Assembly (NCBI GenBank): GCA_015179125.1
Contig: WHVA01000238.1
Location: forward strand, 62,001 to 126,000
Length of the DNA: 64,000 bases
Direction: 5' to 3'
Source of the DNA: Gautieria morchelliformis
Taxonomy: Eukaryota; Basidiomycota; Agaricomycetes; Gomphales; Gomphaceae
Positions 33,500 through 44,981 of the stretch are shown piece after piece (the first letter of the stretch is position 1; every line of letters starts with the position of its first letter). A program made the position numbers and the translations under genes. The notes beneath the pieces are model-generated. The model made no database searches and was not told the DNA's origin. It saw only the letters and a program-made list of their open reading frames with translations.

Positions 33500-33816
33500 G
33501 CAGTGATGAGAGCCTGGAAGGCACAGACAGAGAAAGCCAGCAAGAGGAGAGAGATAGCCAGTGGCAGACAGAGAGAGAGAGAGCCAGCACGCTGCACAGC
33601 TGTGCGTTCCTGCGGAGGAACGGCAGACCGCTCGGTCTGAAGCAGCGACCGGTCGCCAGATCTGGCCAGTTGGGCGCTTGAACTGGGGCTGCTGCGCAGC
33701 GTTCTTGGCTCGCGGCTGCGCCGCTCGCGTCCGATTGGCCAGCTGACCAATGCTGACCTAAAACCTGACATAATCGACGCCCACAACCACCCACTGAGCG
33801 CGTTTAACTCTTAGAC
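33500..33816 (-). mobile_element. 5' end fragment of a second Helitron, abutting the first
   Basis: Reading minus from 33816 the sequence is TCTAAGAGTTAAACGCGCTC, then ...GGTTGTGGGCG, TTATGTCAGGTTTTAGGTCA and GC-rich dyads (GAGCGGCGCAGCCGCGAG, CGCTGCGCAGC). This closely follows the 5' regions at 57320, 60694 and 62605. TC directly follows the CTAG of the Helitron to the right (33820-33817 minus). The interior of this copy is lost beyond about 33500; a CTCTCT-rich tract lies near its broken end. Confidence 0.75.
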
Positions 33817-33848
33817 TAGGTGGATACCCGCGCGAAGCGCGGGGGTGC
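33817..33848 (-). terminator. Helitron 3' terminus (minus)
   Basis: Hairpin 33844-33828 and CTAG 33820-33817. The three-base loop is in the opposite sense (TTC) to the other copies (GAA). Confidence 0.9.
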
Positions 33849-33994
33849 AAGTCAAACGCCTCGGTAAGGTCAAACGCATCAGTAAGTCTAATGCATCAGT
33901 AAGTCTAACGCATCAGTAAGTCTAACATATCAGTAAGGTCAAGTGCATTGAGGAAAATCAAAGTAATCAATTTGCATCAAGTAGATATCAGAAA

Positions 33995-36355
33995 TCAAGG
34001 AGCTCTAAGTAATACATCTTTATATACAATGTTGGTTGTGTTCAAACCCTCCTCAAGCAAGACCTTCACTTTGTTCCAGCTTGTTCCCCTTGAAACACCA
34101 ACATACAACTGGCCATGTCCAAACACTGGATATCTCAGGTCCAGCCCAACCGTACCCAAAGACTGTCCCTGGGACTTGTTGATGGTCATTGCAAATGCCA
34201 CACGCACTGGAAACTGTCTCCTCTGCAGCACAAATGGTAATTCTCCCTCTGATGGTGAAATAGTGATCCTGGGGATGAAAGCAGTATTTCCTGCACGTGG
34301 ACCTGAGATGATCCTGACCTCCAACACTCTATTCCTCATCCTCACCAACCGCAACCTTGTCCCATTGCATAGTCCTTGCTTCTTATCCAAATTGCGCAAC
34401 ATCATCAGAGGCACTCCAGGCTTGACTTCCAAGTGAGCAGGAGGAAGACTGCCCATCTCTATGGAATTCAGATACTCCACAGGATACTGCTCTGCAAAGT
34501 CGGTTTCCTTGACAGAATCTGCACAGTGGAAGACCTGAGCATCACCTGGAAACTGCCTCAACACCATGGAATTGATCTCATTGACCTCAATATTTCTGGG
34601 ACAGAGGATGTCCCGCTCCAAGAAATAATTGTCCTGGGCAGGGATTGCATTGCCAATGCCAGGGTATATTTCCTGGATCAGCTCTGCAATTCCAGGGCCA
34701 CAAACCATGTGTTGAGGGAGTGAGAAGGTATGATCTAGTGGGAGATCCTTTCCCTGACCCACATTCTGCAGCCATTCTGCAAACCTGGCTCTGTCAGGGT
34801 CATTTCTCACCCGCATGTTCTCTGTCAGATGGAGGACCTTGATCTTTGGCCACAGATATGACTTCTGAAGGGTAGCTCCCACGATATCCTCCTTGGAGCC
34901 TTTAGGGACAATTGGGAGAGTCTGCTGAAAGTCACCTCCAAAGGCGACTGTGATGCCACCAAAGGGTCTGTCAGGCTGGTCAAGGAAATCCCTCAGTGTC
35001 CTGTCAATGGCCTCTATGGCATGGCGATGCTGCATTGCAGCCTCATCCCAAATGATGAGCCTGGCCAGTCTCAGCATATCAGCCTGGTCAGAGTTCTTTT
35101 TGATGGAGGAGAGAGAGCCCTCATGGACAGGAATTGGAATTCCAAGCATGCTGTGAGAGGTTGTCCCATTAGTGAGGATAAGTGCAGCCATTGCAGATGA
35201 GGCTACAGCAAGCACAATGAGACTCTCTGCTCTACAGGAGTGGATTAGGGTATTCCATGTGAATGATTTCCCAGCGCCCCCTGATCCAGTGACGAAAAAC
35301 ATTTGTCCGTTAGGTTTCCCCTGAGCATCTATGTCCAGTGCCAACCGTAATATCTGGTCATGCGCAGACCTTTGCCCCTCATTCAGCTTGGGAACCTCCT
35401 CATCAGCCATCTGCCTCTCTTGAACAGGGTCATAGTCCCTCTGCTCAGCTATGAACCTGTTTCCAATCAGGACCTCCCACTCGCCTACCACCCGAGGCAT
35501 ATCTTTAAAGCTGCTCAAGGACATTCCATTACGCTGAAGGAGTTTATCCAAGAGAAAGAGGCCAAAATCATAGACCTGATCATCCCGTGGCTCCTGGATA
35601 TTGTGTCTGGTTTGGAGCCGATGTTTGAGATCATCACATATGTGCTCCTTGAAGCCGTCCCATAGTCTGTCAGGCTGTGAGGGAATGCAATGACCAAGGA
35701 TGGTGGCAAAGAGATGTCTGAGCTGAGCACCTGTTTTCATGCCACTGGCTTCCTGGAGACACAACCTCCACTCCTGATCATCCTCCAGAAGTCCCCTGGC
35801 AAGACAGGCCTCCTTGTAAGTAGCACATTGTATGCCATCCACCGTCCTAAGCTCCTCAAAGGATCTGGCGCCCTTGACCACCGTGAGGAGAGTGCGCAAA
35901 TAAAATCTCTCTCCTGATTTTGGGCTTGCAAAGTGAAGGCGTCCAATGCTATATCCCCTTTGACGTGGTGTCCATACCCTTTCCTCTTTTTTCCAGGTAA
36001 AATGCTCAGGAAAATCCACATAGAGCACATCGCGTGCATGAGGGTAGGCAGCATTGGCTTCAAAGTAAGCCATGAGCGCTGTCTTTGACCCCTCGACCCT
36101 GTTCATGATGGTGAGCGGATCAGCATCAGGATTGAAAACGACTGATTGCTGGTCTTTTTCATGGACTGGCAGTGCCATGACTGCAGGCACCTGGGTGTGG
36201 ATTTCCCGCTCCAGCAACCTCCAACAGGCCTCATGAGCACTGACATAGCGAGCGTCCAGGTACTTCTTTATCTCATCATGGTCGACACCAAACTCCATCG
36301 TGGTCCGATCATGGCCCTTGTATAGATACTTGTTGATATACTTGATGCACCTCAC
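33995..36355 (-). CDS. Helitron RepHel, C-terminal part: Pif1-type helicase
   Basis: An open frame of 786 residues. The first ~20 residues (KYINKYLYKGHDR) are the end of the Rep domain. From about residue 340 comes the superfamily 1 helicase: Walker A GSGGAGKSF, Walker B IIWDEAAM, motif III FGGDFQQTLP and the C-terminal NKSQGQSL and YVGVSRGTS motifs. Helitron RepHel nicks and unwinds DNA for rolling-circle transposition; this piece lacks the HUH nuclease and catalytic tyrosines. A TAG at 36368-36370 in frame upstream and loss of similarity show that the 5' part was cut off; the nominal start codon is not the original one. The intact helicase frame suggests recent truncation. It matches the C-terminal 200 residues of the ORF at 53977-56397 closely. 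Confidence 0.9.
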   Translation of the reverse strand: MRCIKYINKYLYKGHDRTTMEFGVDHDEIKKYLDARYVSAHEACWRLLEREIHTQVPAVMALPVHEKDQQSVVFNPDADPLTIMNRVEGSKTALMAYFEANAAYPHARDVLYVDFPEHFTWKKEERVWTPRQRGYSIGRLHFASPKSGERFYLRTLLTVVKGARSFEELRTVDGIQCATYKEACLARGLLEDDQEWRLCLQEASGMKTGAQLRHLFATILGHCIPSQPDRLWDGFKEHICDDLKHRLQTRHNIQEPRDDQVYDFGLFLLDKLLQRNGMSLSSFKDMPRVVGEWEVLIGNRFIAEQRDYDPVQERQMADEEVPKLNEGQRSAHDQILRLALDIDAQGKPNGQMFFVTGSGGAGKSFTWNTLIHSCRAESLIVLAVASSAMAALILTNGTTSHSMLGIPIPVHEGSLSSIKKNSDQADMLRLARLIIWDEAAMQHRHAIEAIDRTLRDFLDQPDRPFGGITVAFGGDFQQTLPIVPKGSKEDIVGATLQKSYLWPKIKVLHLTENMRVRNDPDRARFAEWLQNVGQGKDLPLDHTFSLPQHMVCGPGIAELIQEIYPGIGNAIPAQDNYFLERDILCPRNIEVNEINSMVLRQFPGDAQVFHCADSVKETDFAEQYPVEYLNSIEMGSLPPAHLEVKPGVPLMMLRNLDKKQGLCNGTRLRLVRMRNRVLEVRIISGPRAGNTAFIPRITISPSEGELPFVLQRRQFPVRVAFAMTINKSQGQSLGTVGLDLRYPVFGHGQLYVGVSRGTSWNKVKVLLEEGLNTTNIVYKDVLLRAP

Positions 36356-36375
36356 ACTGAAGGTGAACTAATTCA

Positions 36376-36790
36376 GAGCCGCACGTCCTCAAACACCCAC
36401 AACTTGGACACTTTGGCTCTTTCAATCTCAGCTGGTGAGATTGGGAATATCCGGTGCAGCTTACACAAGCCTGTACACTTAAATATAGTTCAAACCCAGC
36501 AGACACATGACTTGCTTCATAGCAACCATGGTTGTGTAAGGCTGTGTGCAAGACTGCCCAATGATATGCAGAGCCAAAACTAGGGTGTATATTCAATCAA
36601 TCCTATTGGACAATGAGCCTCCAAGCTCAATGCTACAACCCCTGAAATAGGACCCTTGATGTCATAGGGCTATGCAGGGCTATGCAAGGCTATGCAGGGC
36701 TGTGTAAGGCTATGCTGAGCAGTGCAAATCAGGGAAGGTGATTGGCTAGCTATTCTTAATTTCCTTGCACAAACACACCACTATAGTTAC
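36376..36790. other. no gene; short tandem repeat
   Basis: Nothing recognisable except five imperfect copies of a 10-bp word (GGGCTATGCA / AGGCTATGCA) at about 36667-36720. Confidence 0.5.
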
Positions 36791-37550
36791 AAGGGTGTGT
36801 TTTAGCTGCGCAAATATTTACTTATGACATCACTCGCCTAATAGATAGAAGCTCCCCATTTTACATAATCCTGTGTAATTTACAATATAAAAGGAGGCCA
36901 TTCTGACCCCCTAGGATGATCATCCAATCTAGCAATCTACTGCTTCTATCCTACACGTGACTCGTGTGACTTGCATCTTACTAAGCTGCTAATCCCAGCT
37001 AGGGTTATTCACTTACTTTAGTGTCTAATTCCTTGTTAAGTATATACTTTTCTGCTTAGCCACCTAGACTAATCCTCCGGGTGTAATTCTACAGAGTGAG
37101 TCTGTCAATTGATAATCTTGCCATTCACACTCCAATACCCAAGAGAGTTGATCAGTTGATTTTCCTGGTTAATATCTTTCACAAGTCAATTCCTGTTACT
37201 TGTAAAAGCCACTTTAGATTCTATTCTTTGCCTCTCGTTTTATTGCTGTGGGCTGGTAGATTATCAGGGCAGTCCATTTATAAACTCGCCTGCTAAGTAC
37301 ATTCCTTTATATTTTGGAATACGCTTGGACCCCGATAGTGTCCTTGAACCTACAGTCTTTTAGTTTATTGTTCAGTGCTGCTAAGAAACGCATTGCCTTC
37401 CATCCGTATTAACTTGGACTAGTTTTTACATGAATTGCAACCAAGGTACAAATATTAAATTATTTCCGGAGTTGTGCTGCAGCATTGTTTAATATTCTTT
37501 GAGTCTCGTAAACGACACGTTCTGATAGATTGAAGTGTTAACAATAACAC
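36790..37550 (+). repeat. LTR-like sequence (edges uncertain)
   Basis: A possible LTR with TGTTTTAGC at ~36800, a TATA box (ACAATATAAAAGG, ~36883) and an end near GTTAACA (~37545). No coding frame and no target duplication could be fixed, so this is tentative. Confidence 0.35.
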
Positions 37551-38167
37551 CAAAGTCTTGAAGGGTTCCAAAACACAGACACAACTGGCTCACCTGCTAC
37601 AAATTTGGTAATTACTGAAGCTGTAGAGCTACCTATCCATTTCCCTGATGGTCACACCCATTCCATAGACTTTTATGTCACCCCCCTTGATTCATCTGTT
37701 TTGGTAGTTCTCAGACACAACTGGCTCACCCACTACAATCCATTGATTGACTGGGTACTGGGCAGTATTATGTTCCGAACTACCCTCCCAGGCAGTCCTG
37801 TGGAACCCCTGCCGGCTCTGGCTGCTCATGCCTCTACGGCCGAGACCAAGCCAAACATGAGCTTGGAAGCCCCCGGGTGGCTCTCCTGAATGCAGCAGTG
37901 TTTTACCATGCCTGCAAACTAGAGGGTTCCCAATGTTTCCAGCTAAACCTGGCACAGCCCGAATCTGAGGCCTTGGCCCGTTTAGCTTCCGTGCAACCCA
38001 ATCTGGTCGATCTAAAGGATGTTCTGAAGGAGGACCATGACTTTGCAGATGTCTTTAGCAAGTTCAAGGGTGACGCCTTGGCTCCCCACCGACCCTACAA
38101 TCTAAAGATCACTTTAGAGGATGGTGCTACTCCTCCTCAACCCCCATTATACTCACTCTCTACCTTG

Positions 38168-38740
38168 GGAGGATGTTTATAAATGTCATATATATGTATA
38201 TATAGCTTAGCTCATCTATATTTCATAAAATATATCAAAATTGAGGCAGTTGCCAGCACCTGTAAGGCATGCTTAATCCTAGCCCCAAAGTTCTTTCTCA
38301 CAGTCTGCTGCTCCCCCAGGAAAGGGTGTATACCCCATTGTCTAAACATCAATAGTTACATATCTTTGTACTATACATGCATATTATTTTAAACATACCT
38401 TCTAATCAGATCTCTCAACCATATATAATAATATAGTACAGGTATTGTCCATACTTGCTTCTATATTCTGTGATTGTACATCTAACATGTTTCATGTATA
38501 CTTTTAATATATAGTCATCCACATCCTCTCTGAAATTGCTCTGTTGTATCAATTACACACCATGCTTTAGCACATACAACCATATTTTTAAAATATCAGA
38601 ACATTCAAAAAAATTTAGGATGTCCACAATATACAAGTTGCTCAAAATGATGGATTATGAATTTGGTTAGGGTTGATATTTTAAAAGATATCTAATATAT
38701 CCTAGAAGAATATACATAGTTGTCAATGTGAACATCCTCC
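38168..38740. mobile_element. 573-bp AT-rich MITE in gypsy-B RT
   Basis: The ends share GGAGGATGTT in inverted orientation, with weaker similarity over ~40 bp, and are flanked by TTG (38165-38167 and 38741-38743). Removing it with one TTG joins PLYSLSTL to ELATLRAFID in frame. The interior is AT-rich, with many TATATA words and no coding capacity. A 3-bp duplication fits CACTA or Harbinger-like transposition, but the terminal sequence does not decide between them. Confidence 0.8.
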
Positions 38741-38915
38741 TTGGAGCTTGCCACACTCCGAGCTTTCATTGATGAGCACCTGAATTTGGGTACATTCAGC
38801 CCACTCAGTCCTCCCACGGAGCCCCTATCCTCTTTGTCAAGAAGAAGAGTGGCGAACTTCGGCTCTGCGTGGATTTCCAAGCACTCAACAATAAGATCAC
38901 GAAGAAGGACCGCTA

Positions 38916-39852
38916 TTTTAGGAATAATATATCAGATATATTGGAATGGATATATTTGGTAACTCAGGGAGTGGGAATCCTTCGTGCACCCCTGTGCACA
39001 GTATATGCATGAGCTGACTAAGCTCTGTGGGGCGAGTGCGTCACTGATTGATGTAGGTCACGTGACTGAGTCGAGGAAGAAACAGGTGAGAACAGAGGAA
39101 CAAGAGGTCCGAAGCTTTCGCTTTCGGAACAGTATAGTGTAGCCAGTTATAGTAGACTCTCAACAAAGAATTAGAGAAATCTATCAAGAAATAAGCTCTG
39201 TAGCTATCAAACAAGTCTACAGTGACTTCAGGGGTGAAACAGATGATTCTGGATATTTCTGAATGATATTCTGGATGTTTTGTTCGTACATTTATGGTCG
39301 CTACTTATACTAAAATAGTAGTGACTACCAGTGTTCAAGATAGTGATAGAATGGGTCAGGATAATGTGGAAATGCTCCACAGGCTGCATACAGCTGTGGA
39401 GCAGGAACAATGATGGGGATACTTGTCCTACTGACAAGTATCTAAGCTGGGACCTTGGAGCAATGTGCAAAGCCCCTTTCAACATGTAATACAGCTCGTA
39501 ATCAGTGGAGCTGGTCAGGGGAATAGAATAGAATAGAAAACTTGTGTGTCCTGTGCTGTATGCCTACAGCAGCCTTGGCAAGGCATTTGCCGTCTCTGTA
39601 CCTCTCTCCTGAGGTAGCTATTCAGTAAGTCCATAGATAGGACTGTATACTGTAATCTCCATCGTGTCCGATGTCCCTGTATGGGACTATTAGTCCCATA
39701 GCAATATTTCTTCTGACCAGGGCCCAGGTGCCTGCTTTCCAGGGCAGGCACTGTGACTGGTGCATGGATTATTTCTCCCAGATGTTAGCTCAGTTAGATG
39801 ATTGTATAGACCTTAGAATAATGTTTGAAATAGCTATCCATTTATTCTAACA
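38916..39852 (-). repeat. solo LTR of another retrotransposon in gypsy-B
   Basis: A 937-bp sequence reads minus from TGTTAGAATAAATGG (39852). It is flanked by the 5-bp duplication CGCTA (38911-38915 and 39853-39857). Its other end reads CCTAAAA where CCTAACA would be expected, so one terminal base has mutated. Removing it joins TKKDRY to [10 protein letters not shown] in the gypsy-B RT frame. No internal sequence remains. Confidence 0.85.
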
Positions 39853-42489
39853 CGCTACCCACTCCCATTAATTACCAACTTGTTGGATGCACCCCAGAAG
39901 GCTCGGGTTTATACCAAAATCAACCTTCGGCATCCATTTCACCTTGTCTGAGTCGCTGAAGGCGACGAGTGGAAAACAGCATTCCGGACCCAGTACGGCC
40001 CTTTCAAATGGGCTAGTCATGCCTTTCGGCTTAACCAATGGTCCTGTGGTTTTTCAATGTTTTATGAATGATGTCTTTGGAGATATGCTTGATGTATGCA
40101 TTGTCATGTACCTCGACGACATACTCATCTACTCTGATGACCCGGTCAAACACAGGGAACACGTCCATGAAGTATTGTGGCGTCTTCGGAACCACAGTCT
40201 CTATGCTAAACCCGATAAATGCGAATGGCACTGAGATTCTGTGGAATTTTGAAGGTATATGCTGTCTACCAACGGCTTTACCGTGTCCACAGACAAAGTC
40301 CAGACAATCTGTGATTGGTCCAAACCTTGGAAGGTAAAAGACATGCAGTCCTTCCTCGGCTTCACCAATTTTTACTGCCACTTCATCTATAACTATTTGG
40401 ACATCACGGTCCCCCTAACCCAGCTTACTCATAAAGGCACCCCTTGGGTGTTTACCGAAGAATGTCAAAAGTCATTCAATTACCTCAAAGAAGCTTTCAC
40501 TTTGGCCCCGATTCTGTTGCATTGGATTCCCGACCGACCCATGGTTGTGGAAACCAACGCCTTGGATTATGCCCTTGGCGCAATCCTGTCCTTGTTTGAT
40601 GAAGAAGGCATCCTGGACCCGGTTGCTTTTCATTCCCAAACATTTTCCGGTGCGGAATTAAATTATGAGCTATTGGCAATTTTTGAAGTGTTTCAACATT
40701 GGAGACACTATCTGGAGCACTCCAGCTCCCCTACAACATTGTCACTGATCACAAAAACTTGGAGTACTTTGCCACCACAAAGTTGCTAACTCGACAACAA
40801 GCCTGCTGGTCCAAATTCCTCTCGCAATTTTACCTCATTATTCGGTTCTGTCCTGGAAAACTTGGTACAAAACCCGACACTCTAACTAGATGATGGGATG
40901 TCTACCTTAAAGAGGGAGGTAATGACTACAGCTCAGTCAACCCACAGAACTTCTGACCAATTTTCACAAATCAACAATTATCAGAATCCCTCCGAGCAAC
41001 TTGCTTGCACCCGTTCTCCAGGCAAGTGCTGTGATGGACTCTGAGAAGCTTCATGCCGACATTTTAGCTAACCTGGCATCCGAACCCGTAGCCGCTAAGC
41101 ATCTCGGTGATAGTTCTGACCCAAGATGGACGCAAACTGAGGACAGCTTTCTCCGCCTCGATGGCCATATATACATTCCCGATGCTGACAACCTCCGGCT
41201 CCGAGTACTTCAATACAAACATGACCATGTACTCTTGGGACATTTCGGTCAAAACAAGACCTTAGAACTTATTCGATGGGAATATACATGGCCCGCACCT
41301 CGGTCTTTCATCATTGACTTTTGCAAGTCCTGCACTACTTGCTTGCATTCAAAGTCACAGCGTCACTGGCCTTACAGCTCCCTGCAGCAGCTTCTGATAC
41401 CCGAGCAACCTTGGAATTCAATCTCCATGGATTTCATTGAGCAGTTGCCGGCATCTTCGGGATTCACTGCAATCCTTGTAGTAGTTTGCCACTTAACCAA
41501 GCAGAGCATATTCATCCCGACCTATGACATGGTCACATCCAGACCTCGCTCACCTGTTTGTCTTGCACATTTTCTCGAAGCACGGTGTCCCTTGTCATGT
41601 AACATCTGACTGAGGTTTGGAATTCGTCTCGCACTTTGTCCATGCCCTGGGTAAGGCTCTCGACATGAAACTGCATTTCACCTCAGGATATCATCCCGAA
41701 GGTGATGGTCAAACCAAATGTGTCAACCAAACTCTGGAACAGTATCTTTGTGTGTCTTGCAATTATCAACAGGACAATTGGTCCGAGTTGCTACCACTCG
41801 TCGAGTTTGCATATAACAATGCTCCCAGTGCAACTACTGGCATATCACCCTTCTTTTCCAACAAGGGATACAACCTGAACCTCATGGTTCACCCCGAACG
41901 AGACTTCACAGCTGACCTTGACCAGCTTCACGCTGCCTTGAAAGAGCAAATCAAATCCACTCAATCTCGGTATCAGGTCTCGGCCAACACGCGCCACGCT
42001 CCCGCTCCCGAGTTCACGATAGGATCCTCTGCGTTTGTAAAAGTGCAGTTCTTCTGGATAACCCGGCCCTCAAAGAAGCTGGCTGAGAAGTACCTTGGTC
42101 CCTTTGAGATTATTGGCCAGGCTGAATCCCGAGATTACATTCTATGCCTGCCAGATAGCCTTCAGGCAGTCTACCCAGTCTTTCATGTCTCCATGCTCCA
42201 ACCCGCAATCCCAAACACCATTCTGAACTGGGTTCAGTCTCCACCACCTCCAGTCGAGATCAACAGCGAGACAGAGTACGAGATTTCTGAGATTCTTGAT
42301 TCCAAGATTGACCGATGCCGTAGACCCTGTAACCTCCTGTACCTTGTCTGTTGGGCTGGTTATGAAGGTACCGACCAATGAAGAGACATCATGGGTCCTT
42401 GCGACCGAGCTCGGCCATGTGGCCGATATCGTGACCGATTTTCACTTGGCCTACCCTGCCAAGCCTGGACCATGGGTTCCTTGAGCCCG

Positions 42490-43031
42490 AGCTTTGGCTC
42501 TCCTGTTTCCCTTCACTCATTTTACAGTCACTTTCTTAGTTAGACACAACACTCCTTTCTATCTTTTATCTCAGCCGTTTTGCCAAATAGCTACACTTAT
42601 AGTTCTCCGCGTTTCCTTTCTCTCTGCCTGTCCTTTTCACTTCCGTCCCCGATCCCGATTTCAAAACAAAAAAGCACCAAGAAAAAATATTCACATTAAG
42701 ATAGAAAATCCGAAAGTAGTTAATTATCCTCCATTGGTGCATCCTCATCCGCATCCTTTCCCCCGTCATCCCACTCATCTTCCTCGTCCCCATCATCCAA
42801 ACCTGAACCTGCTTCTGCTTCCGCTCTTTCCTCTGTCTCCTTCTCTTTTCCCTTATTCTTTCCTCCATTCCCTTTTCCCTTTCCACACTCCTCGAACCCA
42901 AACCCAAACCCAAACCCAAACCCAAACCCCCAGCCAAATCAAACCCACCCGAATCTGAACCCGAACCCGACCACAAGGCCACGACAAGGCCACGTTCTTG
43001 GCCACTGCAGTCCACAAGTGAAGCTGCTTGT
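42490..43031. other. gypsy-B untranslated tract with (CCCAAA)n
   Basis: Between the pol stop and the antisense gene lies a C-rich, low-complexity tract, including about six CCCAAA units at 42896-42930. Its first ~200 bp are conserved in the reverse fragment at 12481-12700. Confidence 0.6.
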
Positions 43032-44064
43032 TCAGTCTGGAATTGTGCCGCTCAATTCACTGCACAAAGTCCAATACCCCCCAAAGTAAATGGTTGCTTC
43101 ACTCCAGCTGCTGGTTTTGTTGGGACAGCAAGTCCCCACCATCATGGAAACCTCGGCTCCCGAAAACCCATTGGGTTTTAAGCCTTTTATCCCCAATACC
43201 GACGGCCCCGCACAGATGTCTACCGTCGATATGGCTCCTGACAGCTTGACCGAAGCCACCTTGGCCTTCTTCAGCCCCAGTTCCTCAGTTTCCCCCTCGT
43301 CCTTCCGTTTCCATTTCCCATACAGGAAACTACACCGGACTTTCCAGTCCACGCACTGCTGGCAAGCGGTTTTCTTCCGGCGCGGACACCAAGCTTGGTG
43401 ACACCTGCATGCATCGCAAGGTTCACGCTGAAAATAAAAAACATAAGTCCAGCTGAACGGACCCCACCCGAGGACTTACCTCTTCATTCGACTCCTCCTC
43501 ATCTGACTCCTCAGTTAGTTTCCTCTTCTTTGATCCCAAGGCTTTTGGCTTTGCCTTAGCCACATTTCTTTCAGCTGCATGTTTTGCTGCCAAGAACCAA
43601 GCCTGCGTGATTGCCAAGTCCACAATTAATGGCTTGTGCAATGGGATGTGGTAATTCTGATCCACATTGGCTTGTCGGATCGTTTCAGCTTCCAATAAAT
43701 CGAGAAGTTGCTGTCACTCACGCTTGAATGCCAGCCCCATTGCCTTCCGAGCCTCATCAGCTTTTGCCTTCAAGGTTTTCTTTTCCGCCTCCCACGCTTC
43801 TTCAGCTTTCCGTGCCTTTTCGGCTTGCCAGGCTTCTTCCGCTTTTCCTGTAGCCTCAGCCTGCGCCTCCCATTCCTTCCGTTCCACCTCAGGTTTTTCC
43901 TCATCCTCCCGCTGTTTCTTCTCCACAGCTTTCTTGCACTCTTGCGCAAGTCGCCGCTTCTCTTGCAGTGCCTTCAGCCGCTCCTCAGCTTCATGCTTTG
44001 CATGCAAGAGCTCCACATCGAGCTCCTGGATCTCATCGATGTTTACTTCAGGAATGTCCAACAT
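43032..44064 (-). pseudogene. antisense accessory gene of gypsy-B copy 2: coiled coil plus Zn2Cys6-like cluster
   Basis: Equivalent in position to 15331-16267. Exon 1 43480-44064 (ATG 44064, 195 codons) encodes a long charged coiled coil (EEAWQAEKARKAEEAWEAEK region) followed by ETIRQANVDQNYHIP. It contains one TGA at 43714-43716. A 52-nt intron (43428-43479, GTAAGT...TTTTCAG) is in phase. Exon 2 43032-43427 starts with EPCDACRCHQAWC, seven residues, then CQQCVDWKVRC, giving CX2CX6C-X7-CX2CX6C as in fungal Zn2Cys6 clusters. Compared with copy 1, the coiled coil is N-terminal rather than C-terminal to the cluster. Without the TGA the protein would be about 326 residues. The role is unknown; zinc binding and DNA binding are inferred from spacing only. 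Confidence 0.68.
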
Positions 44065-44201
44065 GATCCGCTGGAGTTTTTGATGATGATGGGAGAAGGC
44101 AAGAAGCAGAACGCGAAACAAAGCTTATGTAACACCCCCAAGCCGGCAATCTCCAGGATCTCGCTTATGGCCTCATGGGTTCGGCCATAAGGAGGAGGTA
44201 C

Positions 44202-44659
44202 TGTTACGACCCGTTCCCAAATCCAGACCCGAAGCCTCAGCTCGGCTCTTGTTCAAGAACCTCAGGTTATTCTCTGCTTTCCTTCTGGTTTCACTTTGCA
44301 CTTCCCATCCCCCTGATTCCCTTTTCTAGTTAGTTCCCCATTTGCCTGACCCTGTTCCCCCTGACCATTGATCTGATCATGTTCTCTTCACGACCCTGCA
44401 TGCTACCTTAATATATAGACTTCCAGTCCATGTATCGTAGTTCCCCAGTTCAGATATTGAATTAGCTTATCGTACTTAAGACCTCTGCTTGATATCAAAA
44501 CCTGCTTCTTGGCTTATAGCCAAGACCGCTCCCGAAATTAGGGCAGAACACTGAGTGGGCGCAACCCACGAGGTTGAAGCCAAGCCCTCTGACCCGAGAC
44601 CCGAGACCCGAGTTCAGCCTTGGTAAAGCTGAACTACAGTATGACATACAACCTTAACA
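44202..44659 (+). repeat. 3' LTR of gypsy-B copy 2
   Basis: Preceded by the tract AAGGAGGAGGTAC, the LTR starts TGTTACGACCCG and ends CTTAACA, 458 bp, with a TATA box (TTAATATATAGAC, ~44408). Confidence 0.83.
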
Positions 44660-44981
44660 TCTCTATGATTTATATAGTCATCATTCTCCTCTGGCATGGC
44701 CTATAGGTCAAAGTAAGATAGAGTGAAGTGGGTGTTTTCAATAGTGAGCAGCAACCTTCGAAATACAAGAGAAACTCATTCTAATCATACTATGAGTCCA
44801 ATGTTTGCAAAGAGCCATTGTTTTTGCATACTCCTTTCACTGTCCATTGTCCCTTATATTTCTCACAACCCTATATCCACATCTCAGTGTCGAGACGTGT
44901 CATCCTGCCGAAGTGCGAGGCACACCAATTCCCTACTTGGCCATGGAGGTATGATGACATAAGTGGCATCTAGCAACCCCT
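44660..44981 (-). pseudogene. left remainder of an LTR-retrotransposon gag region
   Basis: This short stretch is continuous with 49474-50010 once copia-B (44982-49473) and one CCCCT are removed. No clear domain is readable here; the assignment rests on continuity. Confidence 0.35.

Larger units (their letters stand above)
33817..36375 (-). mobile_element. Helitron, 3' half (5' truncated)
   Basis: On the minus strand the element ends with a 17-bp hairpin CCCGCGCTTCGCGCGGG (33844-33828), seven bases and CTAG (33820-33817), the standard Helitron 3' terminus. Just inside are five or six copies of a ~17-bp word around TAAGGTCAAACGCATCAG (33850-33945). It codes for a complete Pif1-type helicase domain but lacks the Rep HUH nuclease and 5' end. 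Confidence 0.88.
37595..42484 (+). pseudogene. gypsy-B copy 2: protease end, RT, RNase H, integrase, C-terminal domain
   Basis: Degenerate Ty3/gypsy pol. It reads the protease C-terminus (HNWLTHYNPLIDW), the pre-RT region (FADVFSKFKGD, LAPHRPYNLKI), RT split by a MITE (38168-38740) and a solo LTR (38916-39852), then LINLRHPF-like, [17 protein letters not shown], the intact catalytic [10 protein letters not shown], RNase H ([27 protein letters not shown]), integrase (SMDFIEQLPAS, HFTSGYHPEGDGQTKCVNQT, NNAPSATTGISP) and the C-terminal LAEKYLGPFEI...GYEG to a stop at 42482-42484. It has multiple frameshifts and stops, including TGA at 40891-40893 where copy 1 has CGA. 41602-41610 holds another stop in the integrase. 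It is older than its two clean insertions. Confidence 0.88.

Noticed and set aside
42896-42930. (CCCAAA)n as telomere repeat
   Set aside because: Only about six units within gypsy-B untranslated DNA; the usual fungal repeat is CCCTAA, and the surroundings are not terminal.
42566-43015. Minus ORF with GLGLGLGLG run
   Set aside because: It translates the CCCAAA repeat and lies in untranslated gypsy-B DNA; not conserved in the reverse copy at 12481-12862.
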